Below are positions 1 through 9,050 of a stretch of DNA of 64,000 bases, piece by piece. Source of the stretch: Falsiroseomonas algicola (lineage in GTDB: Bacteria; Pseudomonadota; Alphaproteobacteria; Acetobacterales; Acetobacteraceae); NCBI RefSeq assembly GCF_011040385.1, contig NZ_JAAIKB010000017.1, positions 1 to 64,000 on the forward strand, read 5' to 3'. Numbering within the stretch: position 1 is the stretch's first letter; each line of letters starts with the position of its first letter. Under the pieces are notes generated by a model, which was not told where the DNA came from, searched no databases, and saw nothing but the letters and a program-made list of their open reading frames with translations. A program made the position numbers and the translations under genes.

Positions 1-855
1 GCACTCACCACGACCCAAGTCGGCGCCCTCTCCACCGCCCAGATCCGCGGCATGGAGACCACCGACCTCGCCGCCCTCACCACCACCCAGTTCAGCGGCC
101 TCACCTCCGCCCAGCTCGGCGCGCTGACCTCCACCCAGGCCGCCGCGCTTGAGACCACGGATCTCGGCGTCCTCACCACCACGCAGTTCCGCGGCCTCGG
201 CTCCACCCAGCTTGCCGCCCTGACCACCACCCAGCTCGGCGCCGTCACCACCACTCAGCTCTCGGGCCTCACCTCCACCCAGGTCGCCGGCCTCACCACC
301 ACCCAGGTCGCGGCGCTGACCACCACGCAGGTCGCTGGCCTCGGCTCCACCCAGCTCCGCGGTCTCACCACGGGCCAGGTGGCCTCGCTCACCACCACGC
401 AGATCGGTGCGCTCAACACAACCCAGATCGGCGCGCTCGGGACGACGCAGGTACGAGGGCTGGAGACCACGGATCTCGCCGCCCTCACCACCACGCAGGT
501 CGGCGCGCTGACCACGACGCAGCTCGGGGCCCTCACTTCCGCTCAGGTCACGGGGCTCACGACCACCAGTCTCGGCGCGCTGGCGACCACCCAGGTGGTG
601 GGCTTCGGCACCACGCAGATACGCGGCCTGACGACGACGCAGGTCACGGCGCTGACCAGCACGGCCATCACCGCGCTGACGACGACGCAGATGCTGGGCT
701 TCACCACAACGCAGCTCGGTGCGCTGACCACGACGCAGATCGCGGGGCTTGAGACGACGGACATCGCGGCGCTGACCGGCGCCCAGGTGGCCGGCTTCAC
801 CACCACGCAGATCGGCGCGATGACCACCGGCCAGTACAACGCGCTGTTCGTGTAG
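1..855 (+). CDS. Octapeptide-repeat protein, 3' part only
   Basis: The frame is open from the first base of the window, so the gene starts upstream; the ATG at 52 is an internal codon. The visible 284 residues are one residue, 35 octapeptides and a C-terminal LFV, ending at TAG 853-855. The octad consensus is L-T-T-T-Q-[VIL]-x-[AG], for example LTTTQVAG. Variant octads LETTD[LI] or METTDL replace Gln with Asp at four places (encoded from 52, 148, 460 and 748). At DNA level this is a 24-bp tandem repeat. There is no Cys, His or membrane segment, so a secreted or surface solenoid is plausible. I do not recognise a function; similar repeat tracts occur in large alphaproteobacterial proteins of unknown role. 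Confidence 0.8.
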   Translation, partial: ALTTTQVGALSTAQIRGMETTDLAALTTTQFSGLTSAQLGALTSTQAAALETTDLGVLTTTQFRGLGSTQLAALTTTQLGAVTTTQLSGLTSTQVAGLTTTQVAALTTTQVAGLGSTQLRGLTTGQVASLTTTQIGALNTTQIGALGTTQVRGLETTDLAALTTTQVGALTTTQLGALTSAQVTGLTTTSLGALATTQVVGFGTTQIRGLTTTQVTALTSTAITALTTTQMLGFTTTQLGALTTTQIAGLETTDIAALTGAQVAGFTTTQIGAMTTGQYNALFV

Positions 856-867
856 CGCAGGCCCTCA

Positions 868-899
868 GGGCCGATCCGTCCAACCGGACGGATCGGCCC
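868..899. terminator. Hairpin between convergent genes
   Basis: A perfect 14-bp stem, GGGCCGATCCGTCC (868-881) pairing with GGACGGATCGGCCC (886-899), has an AACC loop. It lies between the end of the repeat protein and the end of selO on the other strand. No T-run follows on either strand, so this is a probable bidirectional 3' end hairpin rather than a textbook intrinsic terminator. Confidence 0.6.
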
Positions 900-2363
900 C
901 TAGGTGCCGCAGAAGGTCGCGAGGACGCGCTCCTCCGCCTTCGGTGGCAGCTGGAACCGCTCCGCCCCGGGCTGGTCCTCATAGGGCGTTGCCAGCACGG
1001 CAAGCAGTTCCTCGAACGGCCCGAAATCCTGGCGCGACACGGCGGCGGCGATCACCGCCTCCACCTGGTGGTTGCGCGGGATGAAGGCAGGGTTGGCGCC
1101 CCGCATCATCGCCTGGCGCTGCGCCGGCGATTGCGGATCCGCTTCCAGCCGCGCCCGCCAGCGTGCCAGCCAGGCGTCGAGCGGCGCGGGATCGGCGAAG
1201 AGCACGCGCAGCGCGTCGTCATCCCCCAGCGCGCGAAAGGCCAGCGTGAAGTCCGCCCCCGCCTCCGCCAGCAGCGTCAGGAAATCCTGCGCCAGATCGG
1301 CGTCGCCATCCTGCACGGCGGCCAGGCCGATCTTCCGCGCCAGGCCTCCGATATAGGCCTGCTGGAAGGCCGGCCCGAACCCCGTCAGCGCCTGCTTCGC
1401 CACCTCCAGCGCCGGCTCCTCCTCCGGCGCCAGCAGCGGCAGCAGCGTCTCCGCCAGCCGCGTCAGGTTCCACTGCGCGATGCGCGGCTGGTTGCCATAG
1501 GCATAGCGCGCGCCGTGATCGATGGAGCTGAACACCGCGCCGGGGTCATAGGCATCCATGAAGGCGCAGGGGCCGTAGTCGATCGTCTCCCCGGCAACGC
1601 TCATGTTGTCCGTGTTCATCACGCCATGGATGAAGCCGACCAGCAGCCATTGCGCGACCAGCGCCGCCTGCCGCGCCACCACGCCTTCCAGGAAGGCGCG
1701 ATACGGATTTTCTGCAGTTGCTGCCTCGGGATAATGCCGCGCGATCGCATGGTCGGCGAGGATACGAATGCCCTCGATGTCGCCACGCGCGGCGAAATAC
1801 TGGAAGGTGCCGACGCGGATATGGCTGGACGCCACGCGCGCCACGATCGCGCCCGGCAGCGCCGTCTCCCGGAACACCTCCTCGCCCGTCGTCACCGCCG
1901 CCAGCGCGCGCGTGGTCGGAATGCCGAGCGCATGCATCGCCTCGCTCACCAGGTATTCGCGCAGCACCGGCCCGAGCGCCGCCCGCCCGTCGCCGCGGCG
2001 GGAGAAGGGCGTGGGCCCCGACCCCTTCAGCTGGATGTCGCGGCGGCGGCCATCCGGCCCCACCACCTCCCCCAACAGGATCGCGCGGCCGTCGCCGAGG
2101 GCAGGCACGAAATGCCCGAACTGGTGCCCTGCATAGGCCGCGGCCAGCGGCGCCGCCCCCTCCGGCACCGCATTGCCCGCCAGCACCGCGACGCCCGCCG
2201 CCGATTCCAGCGCGGCCGGGTCCAGCCCCATCTCCCGCGCCAGCGCGCGGTTCACCTTGATGAGGCGCGGGCCCGCCACCGGCGTCGGGTCGAGCCGCGC
2301 ATGGAAGCGCGCCGGCAGCCGGGCATAGCTGTTGTCGAAGGCAAAGGCGGGGGTCGTGCTCAT
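900..2363 (-). CDS. selO: Protein adenylyltransferase SelO (YdiU/UPF0061 family)
   Basis: The 487-residue length fits the family (E. coli about 480). SelO is a pseudokinase that transfers AMP from ATP to Ser/Thr/Tyr of target proteins; E. coli SelO is linked to redox homeostasis. Visible motifs are GHQFGHF (79-85), [16 protein letters not shown] (112-127), GVMNTDNMS (247-255) and DYGPCAFMD (262-270). Asn253 and Asp262 align by motif with the metal-binding Asn and catalytic Asp of E. coli SelO. I chose the ATG at 2363, which begins [17 protein letters not shown]; the frame extends 20 codons upstream into low-complexity sequence. The gene is divergent from the acyl-CoA synthetase, with about 107 bp between them. 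Confidence 0.93.
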   Translation of the reverse strand: MSTTPAFAFDNSYARLPARFHARLDPTPVAGPRLIKVNRALAREMGLDPAALESAAGVAVLAGNAVPEGAAPLAAAYAGHQFGHFVPALGDGRAILLGEVVGPDGRRRDIQLKGSGPTPFSRRGDGRAALGPVLREYLVSEAMHALGIPTTRALAAVTTGEEVFRETALPGAIVARVASSHIRVGTFQYFAARGDIEGIRILADHAIARHYPEAATAENPYRAFLEGVVARQAALVAQWLLVGFIHGVMNTDNMSVAGETIDYGPCAFMDAYDPGAVFSSIDHGARYAYGNQPRIAQWNLTRLAETLLPLLAPEEEPALEVAKQALTGFGPAFQQAYIGGLARKIGLAAVQDGDADLAQDFLTLLAEAGADFTLAFRALGDDDALRVLFADPAPLDAWLARWRARLEADPQSPAQRQAMMRGANPAFIPRNHQVEAVIAAAVSRQDFGPFEELLAVLATPYEDQPGAERFQLPPKAEERVLATFCGT

Positions 2364-2470
2364 CCCCGCCACATCGTCCCCCGCGCCCCCCTTCACAACC
2401 CCACCAGGCTTCCCGCCACACACAACCCCGCGCGGCTTCCCGCCGCGACGGTCTGGCCCGAGAATGGCGC

Positions 2471-4588
2471 ATGCGCGCCCCCTACCCCCACGCCGCCCTC
2501 CGCCGCCTGCTGCACCCCGCCTCCCTCGCCATCATCGGCGCCTCGCCGCGGGAGGGCTCCTTCGGCCTGCGCACGCTCCGCAACCTCCGCGGATTCACCG
2601 GCGCCATCCACCCCGTGAATCCCCGCTACGACACGATCGAGGGCGTCCCCTGCGCCCCCTCCCTCGCCGCGCTCCCCGCCGTGCCGGATTGCGTCATCGT
2701 GGCGCTCGGCCGTGACCAGGCGGAGGCCACCCTCGCCGATTGCATCGAGGCCGGCATCGGCGGCGTGATCCTCTACGCCTCCGGCTATGCGGAGACGCGC
2801 AAGCCCGAGCTCATCGCGCTGCAGGCGCGCCTTGCCGCCATGGTGGAGGGCACCGGCACGCGCCTGCTCGGCCCCAACTGCCTCGGCGCCACCAACTACG
2901 CCATCGGCGCGCGGATGATGTTCGGTCGCATGCCGGAGCCCCGCGCGATGGACGCGGCCGCCATCGGCATCGTCACGCAATCCGGCTCCGTCAGCATGGC
3001 GCTCGCCCAGGCGATGGAACGCGGCGTCGCCGTCAGCCACGCGATCCCCGTCGGCAATGCCTGCGATGTCGGCATCGCCGACCTCATCGCCTACCTCGCG
3101 GAAGACGAGACCTGCCGCGCCATCGCCGCCGTCTTCGAAGGCGTCGAGCATCCCCGCCAGCTGGCCGAGGCCGCCGCCCTCGCAGCCCGCGCGGGCAAGC
3201 CGCTGGTGATCCACAAGATGGCCGCGAGCGAGGCGGGGGCGGAGGCCGCGCTCTCCCACACCGGGGCGCTGGCCGGCAACCACGCCGCCTATCGCGCCAT
3301 CCTGGAAGCCGAGGGCGCGGTGATGGTGGACAGCCTCGACGCCGTCATGGAGACGGCCCGCTTCCTGGCCAAGGCGGGCCGGCCGCGCGGGCACGGCATC
3401 GGCGTCGTCCTCGCCTCCGGCGGCTTCGGCGTCGCGGCGGCAGATGCGGCGGCGGCGGAGGGCGTCCCCCTTCCCCAGCCCGAAGGCGCCACGGCGGAAA
3501 CGCTCCGCGCCCATGTCCCCGAATTCGGCGCGGCGCGGAATCCCTGCGACGTCACCGCCATGGCGCTGAACGACGACACCGCCTTCGAGGCTTCGGCCGG
3601 CGCCTTCCTGGCCGACCCCGCCTATGCCGCCCTGATGGTCGTCTATCCCTATGCCGATCCTTTCGGCGCCACGCGCTTCGAGTCGTGGAAGCGCCTCGCC
3701 GCCCGCCACGGCAAGCCCATCGCCTGCTACTGGGCCAGCGAATGGCTGGAGGGCGAGGGCGTGCTGCGGCTGGAGGCCGAGCCCGGCATCGCCACCTTCC
3801 GCACCCTGCCGCGCCTCTTCGCCGCCATCGCCGCCTGGCTGAAGCGCGAGGCGGCGCTGGCGGAGCGCACCGGCATTGCGCCCACCCCGCCCGCGATCCG
3901 CCACGCCACCGCCACCGCGCTGCGCGCCACGCCCGACCGCGTGCTGGCGGAGCGCGCGGCCAAGGCCCTCCTCGCCCCCTACGGCATCCCCGTGGTGCCC
4001 GAACGCCTGGCGCGGACCGCCGCGGAGGCCGCTGCCGCCGCCACGGCGCTCGGCTTCCCCGTGGCGCTGAAGGCCGAGAGCGCCGACATCCCGCACAAGA
4101 CGGAAGCCGGCGTCATCCGCCTCAACCTCGCCGATGCCGCTTCGGTCGAAGCCGCCTTCGACGCCGTCATGCAACGCGCCCTGGCCGCCACCAAGGCGGA
4201 CCGCATCGCCGGCGTGCTGGTGCAGCCCATGGTGCCGCGCGGGCTGGAGTTGCTGATGGGCGCGCGGATCGACCCGGCCTTCGGCCCGCTGGTCGCCTTC
4301 GGCTTCGGCGGCGTGATGGCGGAGTTGCTGCGCGACACCGCGCTCCTCCCCGCCCCCTTCACGCCGGCCGCGGCGGAGGGGGCGCTGCGCCGCCTGAAGG
4401 GCGCCGCGCTGCTGCACGGCTTCCGCGGCGCCCCGCCCGTCGATGTGCCGGCACTCGCGAAAATCCTCGCCGATTTCTCCCGCTTCGTCGCCGACCACAC
4501 GGATCAGGTCGAGGAGATCGACGTGAATCCCCTGATCTGCACGGGCAGGACCATCACCGCGGTCGATGCGCTGATCGTGCGGCGCTGA
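2471..4588 (+). CDS. Acetate-CoA ligase (ADP-forming) family protein
   Basis: The 705-residue protein joins an N-terminal CoA-binding Rossmann domain ([20 protein letters not shown]), a succinyl-CoA-ligase-like middle region and a C-terminal ATP-grasp domain (from about residue 480) in one chain. [10 protein letters not shown] (133-142) and SHTGALAGN (262-270) are conserved; His263 corresponds to the phosphorylated His of ADP-forming acetyl-CoA synthetases and succinyl-CoA ligase. The expected reaction is acid + CoA + ATP to acyl-CoA + ADP + Pi, with the acyl specificity unknown. Such fused proteins are common in Acetobacteraceae and Burkholderiales, often in aromatic or organic acid catabolism, but no catabolic genes are nearby here. 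It is convergent with the MAPEG gene, 12 bp apart. Confidence 0.9.
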   Translation: MRAPYPHAALRRLLHPASLAIIGASPREGSFGLRTLRNLRGFTGAIHPVNPRYDTIEGVPCAPSLAALPAVPDCVIVALGRDQAEATLADCIEAGIGGVILYASGYAETRKPELIALQARLAAMVEGTGTRLLGPNCLGATNYAIGARMMFGRMPEPRAMDAAAIGIVTQSGSVSMALAQAMERGVAVSHAIPVGNACDVGIADLIAYLAEDETCRAIAAVFEGVEHPRQLAEAAALAARAGKPLVIHKMAASEAGAEAALSHTGALAGNHAAYRAILEAEGAVMVDSLDAVMETARFLAKAGRPRGHGIGVVLASGGFGVAAADAAAAEGVPLPQPEGATAETLRAHVPEFGAARNPCDVTAMALNDDTAFEASAGAFLADPAYAALMVVYPYADPFGATRFESWKRLAARHGKPIACYWASEWLEGEGVLRLEAEPGIATFRTLPRLFAAIAAWLKREAALAERTGIAPTPPAIRHATATALRATPDRVLAERAAKALLAPYGIPVVPERLARTAAEAAAAATALGFPVALKAESADIPHKTEAGVIRLNLADAASVEAAFDAVMQRALAATKADRIAGVLVQPMVPRGLELLMGARIDPAFGPLVAFGFGGVMAELLRDTALLPAPFTPAAAEGALRRLKGAALLHGFRGAPPVDVPALAKILADFSRFVADHTDQVEEIDVNPLICTGRTITAVDALIVRR

Positions 4589-4600
4589 CCGGAACCACCC

Positions 4601-4990
4601 TCACAGCCCCGCCGCCGCCAGCCCGATCAGCGCCGCGCTCGCCACGCCCAGCATGGCGAAGGTGAGCCCCATGCCGATGGACCGCCACTTCATCTCCTCC
4701 GGCTCGCGGGAGATGCCGTAGGCATGCGCCGCGCGGCCCGCCAGCAGCACCACGCCCAGCACATGCAGCCCCCAATCCGGCAGCCGGTTCACCTCCGCCA
4801 GCGCCATCATCACCAGCGCCAGCGGCACATATTCCGCGAAATTGCCATGCGCCCGCACCGCGCGTTCCACCAGACGATGCTGCGTCCCCAGCGCCAGGCG
4901 ATAGGCATGGCGCTGCTTGATCACGCGCAGCGAGAGATACAGGAAGCCGAAGCCCAGCAGCCCCGCATAGAACGCCGTCACGGGAAGCAT
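4601..4990 (-). CDS. MAPEG family membrane protein
   Basis: This 129-residue protein has about four hydrophobic segments and the MAPEG signature region (RLVERAVRAHGNFAEYVPLAL, seen from about residue 40). The family contains glutathione transferases and related eicosanoid enzymes; the substrate of bacterial members is mostly unknown. The ATG overlaps the stop of the upstream ybaK-like gene by one base (TGATG), so the two are probably co-translated. Family assignment is secure; enzymatic role is inferred only from the family. Confidence 0.85.
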   Translation of the reverse strand: MLPVTAFYAGLLGFGFLYLSLRVIKQRHAYRLALGTQHRLVERAVRAHGNFAEYVPLALVMMALAEVNRLPDWGLHVLGVVLLAGRAAHAYGISREPEEMKWRSIGMGLTFAMLGVASAALIGLAAAGL

Positions 4991-5472
4991 CAGACCACCT
5001 CCTTCACATCGGCCCGGCGCCCGCCGCTCATGCGCAGCAAGTCCTCCGCCGTCGTCTCGAAGACATGCATGGGCGATCCCGCCGCCGCCCAGATGCGGCC
5101 CAGCGCGAACAGGTCCTCATCCACCAGCACCACCGGCGGCGTCAGATGCGCGATGGGCGCGACGCCGCCGATGGCGAAGCCGGTCACGTCCCGCACCCAG
5201 CCCCCATCGGCACGTTTCACGTGAAACGTCGTCGCGGCCGCGACCTTTGCCATGTCCACGCGGTTGGCGCCGGAGGTGATGACCAGCACGGCCTGGCCGC
5301 CGGCGCGGAAGATGATGGATTTCGCGATCTGCGCGACATCGCAGCCGACCGCGGCGGCCGCATCCGCGGCACTCCGCGTGCCCTCCGGGAAGGCCTGGAT
5401 CGTGTCCGCATGCCCCGCCGCCGCCAGCGCCGCCCTCACCCTTTCGACCGAACCGCCCGACATCGCCACCAC
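4990..5472 (-). CDS. YbaK/EbsC-type aminoacyl-tRNA deacylase
   Basis: The 160-residue protein has the YbaK/ProX editing fold: a central AKSIIFRAGGQAVLVITSGANRVD and a later TGFAIGGVAPIAH motif. Members hydrolyse mischarged tRNA, typically Cys- or Ala-tRNA(Pro); which of these applies here cannot be told from sequence. A parS-like palindrome (5214-5227) lies inside the gene in frame and encodes Phe-His-Val-Lys at about residues 82-85. The usual family sequence at this place is, from memory, not FHVK, so the DNA site may dictate these residues. It is the first gene of a two-gene unit with the MAPEG gene. Start could be the first Met or the Met three codons on. Confidence 0.88.
   Translation of the reverse strand: MVAMSGGSVERVRAALAAAGHADTIQAFPEGTRSAADAAAAVGCDVAQIAKSIIFRAGGQAVLVITSGANRVDMAKVAAATTFHVKRADGGWVRDVTGFAIGGVAPIAHLTPPVVLVDEDLFALGRIWAAAGSPMHVFETTAEDLLRMSGGRRADVKEVV
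5214..5227. promoter_or_regulatory. parS-like site inside the ybaK-like gene
   Basis: GTTTCACGTGAAAC is a perfect 14-bp palindrome identical to the core of the conserved parS site, but the outermost bases (C and G) differ from the T and A of the 16-mer. ParB, encoded at 30844, would bind here. It is the farthest of three sites from parAB. Confidence 0.75.
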
Positions 5473-5533
5473 GCTCCCTCGTCACGCCGGCCCAGGCCAG
5501 CCATATACGCGCCTGCCCGATCCCCGGAACCCG

Positions 5534-6691
5534 ATGCGCGAACCCCTCGCCCTCTACATCCACTGGCCCTTCTGCGCCGCCAAGTGCCCGTATTGCGACT
5601 TCAACAGCCATGTGCGGGACCGCATCGACCAGGCCGCCTTCGCCGCCGCACTCCGCCAGGAATTGCAGCGGGAGGCCGATCGCGCCGGCCGTCGGCCACT
5701 CGCCAGCATCTTCTTCGGCGGCGGCACCCCAAGCCTCATGGCGCCCGCCACCGCCGCGGCCCTGATCGAGGACGCCACCCGCCTCTTCGATCCCCTGCCC
5801 GACATCGAGATCACGCTGGAAGCGAACCCCACCAGCGCCGAACTCGCGAAGCTGCGGGATTTCCGCGCCGCCGGCGTCAACCGCGCCTCCCTCGGCGTCC
5901 AGGCGCTGGACCCCGCCGCGCTCGCCTTCCTCGGCCGCAAGCACGACATCCGCGAAGCCATCGCCGCGCTGGAGGCAGCCCGGGAAACCTTCCCGCGCCT
6001 CAGCTTCGACCTGATCTATGCCCGCCCCGGCCAGCAGGAAGCCGCCTGGCGCGCGGAGCTCCGCCAGGCCCTGGCGCTGGCCGCCGACCACCTCTCGCTC
6101 TACCAGCTCACCATCGAACCCGGCACGCAATTCGCCACCCTCTTCGGCCGCGGTGCCTTCACCCTGCCGGAGGGCGAGGAGGCCGAGCGCCTCTATACCG
6201 CCACCGCCGAGGAAGCCGCCGCCTTCGGGCTGCGCGCCTATGAGATCTCCAACTACGCGAAGCCGGGCGCCGAGAGCCGCCACAACCTCGCCTATTGGCG
6301 CTACGGCGACTACCTCGGCATCGGCGCCGGCGCGCATCAGCGCCTTTCCTTCGCGGATGGCAGCCTCCGCGCCGCGCGCCGGCACCGCGCGCCGGAGGAA
6401 TGGCTGGCCCGGGTGCAGCGCGACGGGCACGCGGTGGTGGAGGAGGAAAGCCTGTCGCCGCGCGACCGCGCGCGGGAGGCGCTGCTGATGGGCCTCCGGC
6501 TGCATGAAGGCATCGACCCCGCCCGGATCGAGGCGCGGAGCACCCTGCCCTTCGAGGAGTGCATCGATCGCCGCGCGCTGGACGCGCTGGCGGAGGAAGG
6601 ATTGCTGGCCTGGCGGCCCGATGGGCGACTGGCCGCGACGGCGGATGGGCTGTTGAGGCTGGACGCGATGCTGCCGGTGTTGTTGCGTTAG
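5534..6691 (+). CDS. hemW: Radical SAM heme chaperone HemW
   Basis: The 385-residue protein starts MREPLALYIHWPFCAAKCPYC. Cys14, Cys18 and Cys21 form the CxxxCxxC radical SAM cluster motif followed by Phe, as in the HemN/HemW family. The short N-terminus and overall length match HemW, once called oxygen-independent coproporphyrinogen oxidase but now regarded as a heme-transfer protein to respiratory enzymes, rather than true HemN. GGGTPS and the C-terminal HemN domain are present. The ATG at 5534 was chosen because upstream in-frame codons lie over the divergent ybaK-like gene. Gene is divergent from ybaK and followed by a GC-hairpin repeat. Confidence 0.9.
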   Translation: MREPLALYIHWPFCAAKCPYCDFNSHVRDRIDQAAFAAALRQELQREADRAGRRPLASIFFGGGTPSLMAPATAAALIEDATRLFDPLPDIEITLEANPTSAELAKLRDFRAAGVNRASLGVQALDPAALAFLGRKHDIREAIAALEAARETFPRLSFDLIYARPGQQEAAWRAELRQALALAADHLSLYQLTIEPGTQFATLFGRGAFTLPEGEEAERLYTATAEEAAAFGLRAYEISNYAKPGAESRHNLAYWRYGDYLGIGAGAHQRLSFADGSLRAARRHRAPEEWLARVQRDGHAVVEEESLSPRDRAREALLMGLRLHEGIDPARIEARSTLPFEECIDRRALDALAEEGLLAWRPDGRLAATADGLLRLDAMLPVLLR

Positions 6692-6722
6692 CAGCATGCG
6701 ATGCAGCGCACATCCGGCCTGC

Positions 6723-6773
6723 GGGGGGGCGCTGCCCCCCCGCCCCCCCCGCCAGGGTCCAGCCGGACCCTGG
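6723..6773. repeat. GC-hairpin intergenic repeat, copy a
   Basis: Two consecutive hairpins: GGGGGGGC-GCT-GCCCCCCC (6723-6741) and CCAGGGTCC-AGCC-GGACCCTGG (6752-6773). The 'Gs-cgct-Cs then cCAGGG' arrangement recurs at 7865, 24124 and 60234, so it is a dispersed REP-like unit. Confidence 0.7.
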
Positions 6774-6838
6774 ACCGGGAGGTTCTTGACCCGTGATGGG
6801 CAAGGCGGGTCGCCCCCCGCTGCGGCCCGCTGACCCGC

Positions 6839-7849
6839 ATGCGCACCGCCTTCCTCGGCGCCTATGGCTACGGCAACCTCGGCGACGAACTCTGCCTGAT
6901 GGAGGCCCTGCAGGCCTTCCCGACGACGGAGGCGCATGCCTTCTCCGTCAACCCGTCCTGGACCATGCGCTGCGTCCCCGACCTCGCCGGCTGCTTCCCG
7001 GGGGGCGAGGAGATGCTGGCCCTGAACCCGGCCCGCATCGTCTTCGGCGGCGGCATGTTCGGGGTGGTGGACGCCTTCCGCTACTGGATGCCCTACCTGG
7101 CCCGCGCCATGGCGGCCGGGGCGGAAATCCACCTGCACAACCTCGGCGTCGCCTGGCTGCTGAAGGATCGCGACTGGCTGGACGCCACGGCGCACCACGT
7201 CTTCGCCAACCTGGCCAGCCTCTCGGTGCGCGACCCGCTCTCGGCGGAGCGGCTGACGGAGGCGGGGCTCGCGCGCCTACCGCGCCTGACCTTCTTCCCG
7301 GAAACCGGCATCGCGCCCGATCCCAGCCTGGCCGATGCGCTGCTCGGCCCGCGCCGGGATGGCGGGCCGAAGCTGCTCGGCCTCTCCATCATCCCCTCCC
7401 CCACCATCCGGGACTGCCTGCGCGTCGACGCGGCGCGGGTCCGGGCGGTGCTGGCGGAATTCGCGGGCCATGCCGTGGTGCCCATCGTCAGCACCGTCCA
7501 CATCGACAGCGTGGAGGAGGATGACCTGACCGGCGCCGCCGACTTCATCCGGACCTTCCTGCCCGATGCGCCGATCGCCGCCCCCCTGCTGCTGGACCGC
7601 TCGCACTGGCAGGCGGAGATGACGCCCCGGCGCCTCAAGGGCCTGATCGCGCGCTGCGACGTGCTGGTGACGCATCGCAAGCACAACGCGATCCACGCCA
7701 TCGGCGCGGGGGTGCGCGTGATCGGCCTGCATCCGCTGATCGACAACAGCCTGCGCCGCACCTTCGTGACGCTGGCGAACGACCTGCCACCGGGGTCGCG
7801 CTGCGTGGGGCTGGACGAGGCGCCGCCGCCGGAGCCGGTCGCGACATGA
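6839..7849 (+). CDS. Polysaccharide pyruvyl transferase family protein
   Basis: The 336-residue protein begins MRTAFLGAYGYGNLGDELCL, the glycine-rich N-terminal loop typical of polysaccharide pyruvyl transferases (CsaB/WcaK-like). It continues with IVFGGGMFGVVD, the 'GGG' motif before the linker, and has RKHNAIHAIGAGVRVIGL near the C-terminus, the usual HxxxxAxxxGVPV-like motif of the second Rossmann half. The family moves pyruvate from phosphoenolpyruvate to a sugar of an exopolysaccharide or cell wall polymer. No glycosyltransferase or export gene lies beside it, so the acceptor is unknown. The next gene appears to be a diverged relative. Confidence 0.85.
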   Translation: MRTAFLGAYGYGNLGDELCLMEALQAFPTTEAHAFSVNPSWTMRCVPDLAGCFPGGEEMLALNPARIVFGGGMFGVVDAFRYWMPYLARAMAAGAEIHLHNLGVAWLLKDRDWLDATAHHVFANLASLSVRDPLSAERLTEAGLARLPRLTFFPETGIAPDPSLADALLGPRRDGGPKLLGLSIIPSPTIRDCLRVDAARVRAVLAEFAGHAVVPIVSTVHIDSVEEDDLTGAADFIRTFLPDAPIAAPLLLDRSHWQAEMTPRRLKGLIARCDVLVTHRKHNAIHAIGAGVRVIGLHPLIDNSLRRTFVTLANDLPPGSRCVGLDEAPPPEPVAT

Positions 7850-7864
7850 TGGCGCTGGCGCATC

Positions 7865-7992
7865 GGGGAAGGCGCTGCCTTCCCCGGACCCCATCCGCCA
7901 GGGGGGAGACCCCCCTGGACCATCGTCAATTGAAGGGTTCCAAGGGGCCGCTGCCCCTTGGCCGGGGGTGCAGGGGGGCGGAGCCCCCTTGC
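7865..7992. repeat. GC-hairpin intergenic repeat cluster, copy b
   Basis: Four hairpins fill the gap between the two transferase-like genes: GGGGAAGGC-GCT-GCCTTCCCC (7865-7885), a CCAGGGGGG stem (7898-7918), a CCAAGGGGC stem with CGCT loop (7940-7961) and a GCAGGGGGGC stem with one non-Watson-Crick pair (7970-7992). An ATG at 7968 lies inside the last hairpin and is not considered a start. Confidence 0.7.
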
Positions 7993-8018
7993 ATGAACGC
8001 CCGGTGCAGGGGGGCGCC

Positions 8019-8966
8019 ATGACCCAGACGCTCCTGATCGCCGAGCGCCCGTTCCGGGAACTCCGCTCCCGCGCCATCCTGCTCCCCCTGCCGAAGGCGC
8101 TGGGCGCGGATCGCCAGGTCCTGGTCCCGACCCCGGCGTTGCGCACCCCCCCCGCCTTCGCCCCCGTCCCTCCCAAGCCGGACGTCCAGGCGCTGGGCAT
8201 CACCCGCGTGGTGCTGGCCGGCGTCTTCGAGGATCGGCCGACGCTCAACCGGGCGCTTGCCCTCGCCGCCCGCGCCGTCGCCGCCGGCGCCACGCTGGAG
8301 GCCCGCGGCCTGACGCTGGAACGCTCCGCCGCCCGGCGCGACCCGCCACGGGGGGTGGAGGTGCTGGACCAGGCGACGGTGATTGAGGTGCGCGACCACC
8401 ACACCGCCAATACCCTGCTCGTCTGGCGCGTCGCGGCGCCGCAGCGGGTGAATTTCTATGCGGAGCGCCTGGTCCGCCCCGATCCCGCGCTGCTGGAGGG
8501 CCTGCCCCAGGGCCCGCTGCTCGGCCTGTCGCTGCTCGGCGCGCCGGAGATGCGCGCCACCTGGCGGGCCCGACTGGCAGAACTCTCGGCCTGGCTGGCA
8601 CCGATGCGGGATTGGCCCATCCTGCCCCTGCCGGCCGATGCGGCGGAGGGAGAGGGCGACGACTATGCCGGCAGCATCGCCTTCGCCCAGGCCCTGCTGC
8701 CCAACTCCCCGGTCCTGCTGCCGCAACTCGCCGACCCGGTGGAGCGGCGGCGGCAATTGAGTGCCGGGCGGATGCGGGCGCTGGTCGATCGCTGCGGCGC
8801 GGTGATCACCAACCAGGACCTGGTCGCGGCGCTGGCCGGCACGGCGGGGGTGCCGGTGGCGGGGCTGGTGCTGGGGCGGGACCGTCGGATCGTCGCCTGC
8901 ATGACCACGCTGGCGAACCAGATGGCGCCGGGCAGCCTGCTGATCTATCCGCCGCATTCCGGCTGA
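8019..8966 (+). CDS. Putative second polysaccharide pyruvyl transferase-like protein
   Basis: The 315-residue product starts at the ATG at 8019 (MTQTLLIAERPFRELRS). The C-terminal half resembles a pyruvyl transferase second domain: a GDDYAGSIAFAQ stretch, then RCGAVITNQDLVAALAGTAGV and PVAGLVLGRDRRIV, which parallels the HxxxAxAxGVPVxGxxxD region. The His of that motif is absent, and the N-terminal glycine loop seen in the preceding gene is missing. It may be a degenerate or non-catalytic partner, or an unrelated protein of similar fold. Same strand as the preceding gene, but separated by about 170 bp of hairpins, so shared transcription is uncertain. Confidence 0.55.
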   Translation: MTQTLLIAERPFRELRSRAILLPLPKALGADRQVLVPTPALRTPPAFAPVPPKPDVQALGITRVVLAGVFEDRPTLNRALALAARAVAAGATLEARGLTLERSAARRDPPRGVEVLDQATVIEVRDHHTANTLLVWRVAAPQRVNFYAERLVRPDPALLEGLPQGPLLGLSLLGAPEMRATWRARLAELSAWLAPMRDWPILPLPADAAEGEGDDYAGSIAFAQALLPNSPVLLPQLADPVERRRQLSAGRMRALVDRCGAVITNQDLVAALAGTAGVPVAGLVLGRDRRIVACMTTLANQMAPGSLLIYPPHSG

Positions 8967-9050
8967 GGCCGCCGAATCCGCTGGCGTCGAGCGATTTGTT
9001 GCTGGTATGTTCCAACGATCATTGACCCATCCGCGCGCCGGCGCACCCCG

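Noticed and set aside
255-839. Val-rich open frames on the minus strand across the octapeptide gene
   Set aside because: They are mirror readings of the 24-bp repeat (CVVVSAP-type strings); the plus frame has the sensible protein and continues to the window edge.
1068-2618. 516-codon open frame on the plus strand over selO
   Set aside because: It is Arg-rich nonsense antisense to a well-conserved SelO; typical of GC-rich antisense reading.
7968-8018. ATG at 7968 as the start of the second transferase-like gene
   Set aside because: It is inside a GC hairpin repeat and gives a Gly/Pro-rich leader; ATG 8019 is the sensible start.
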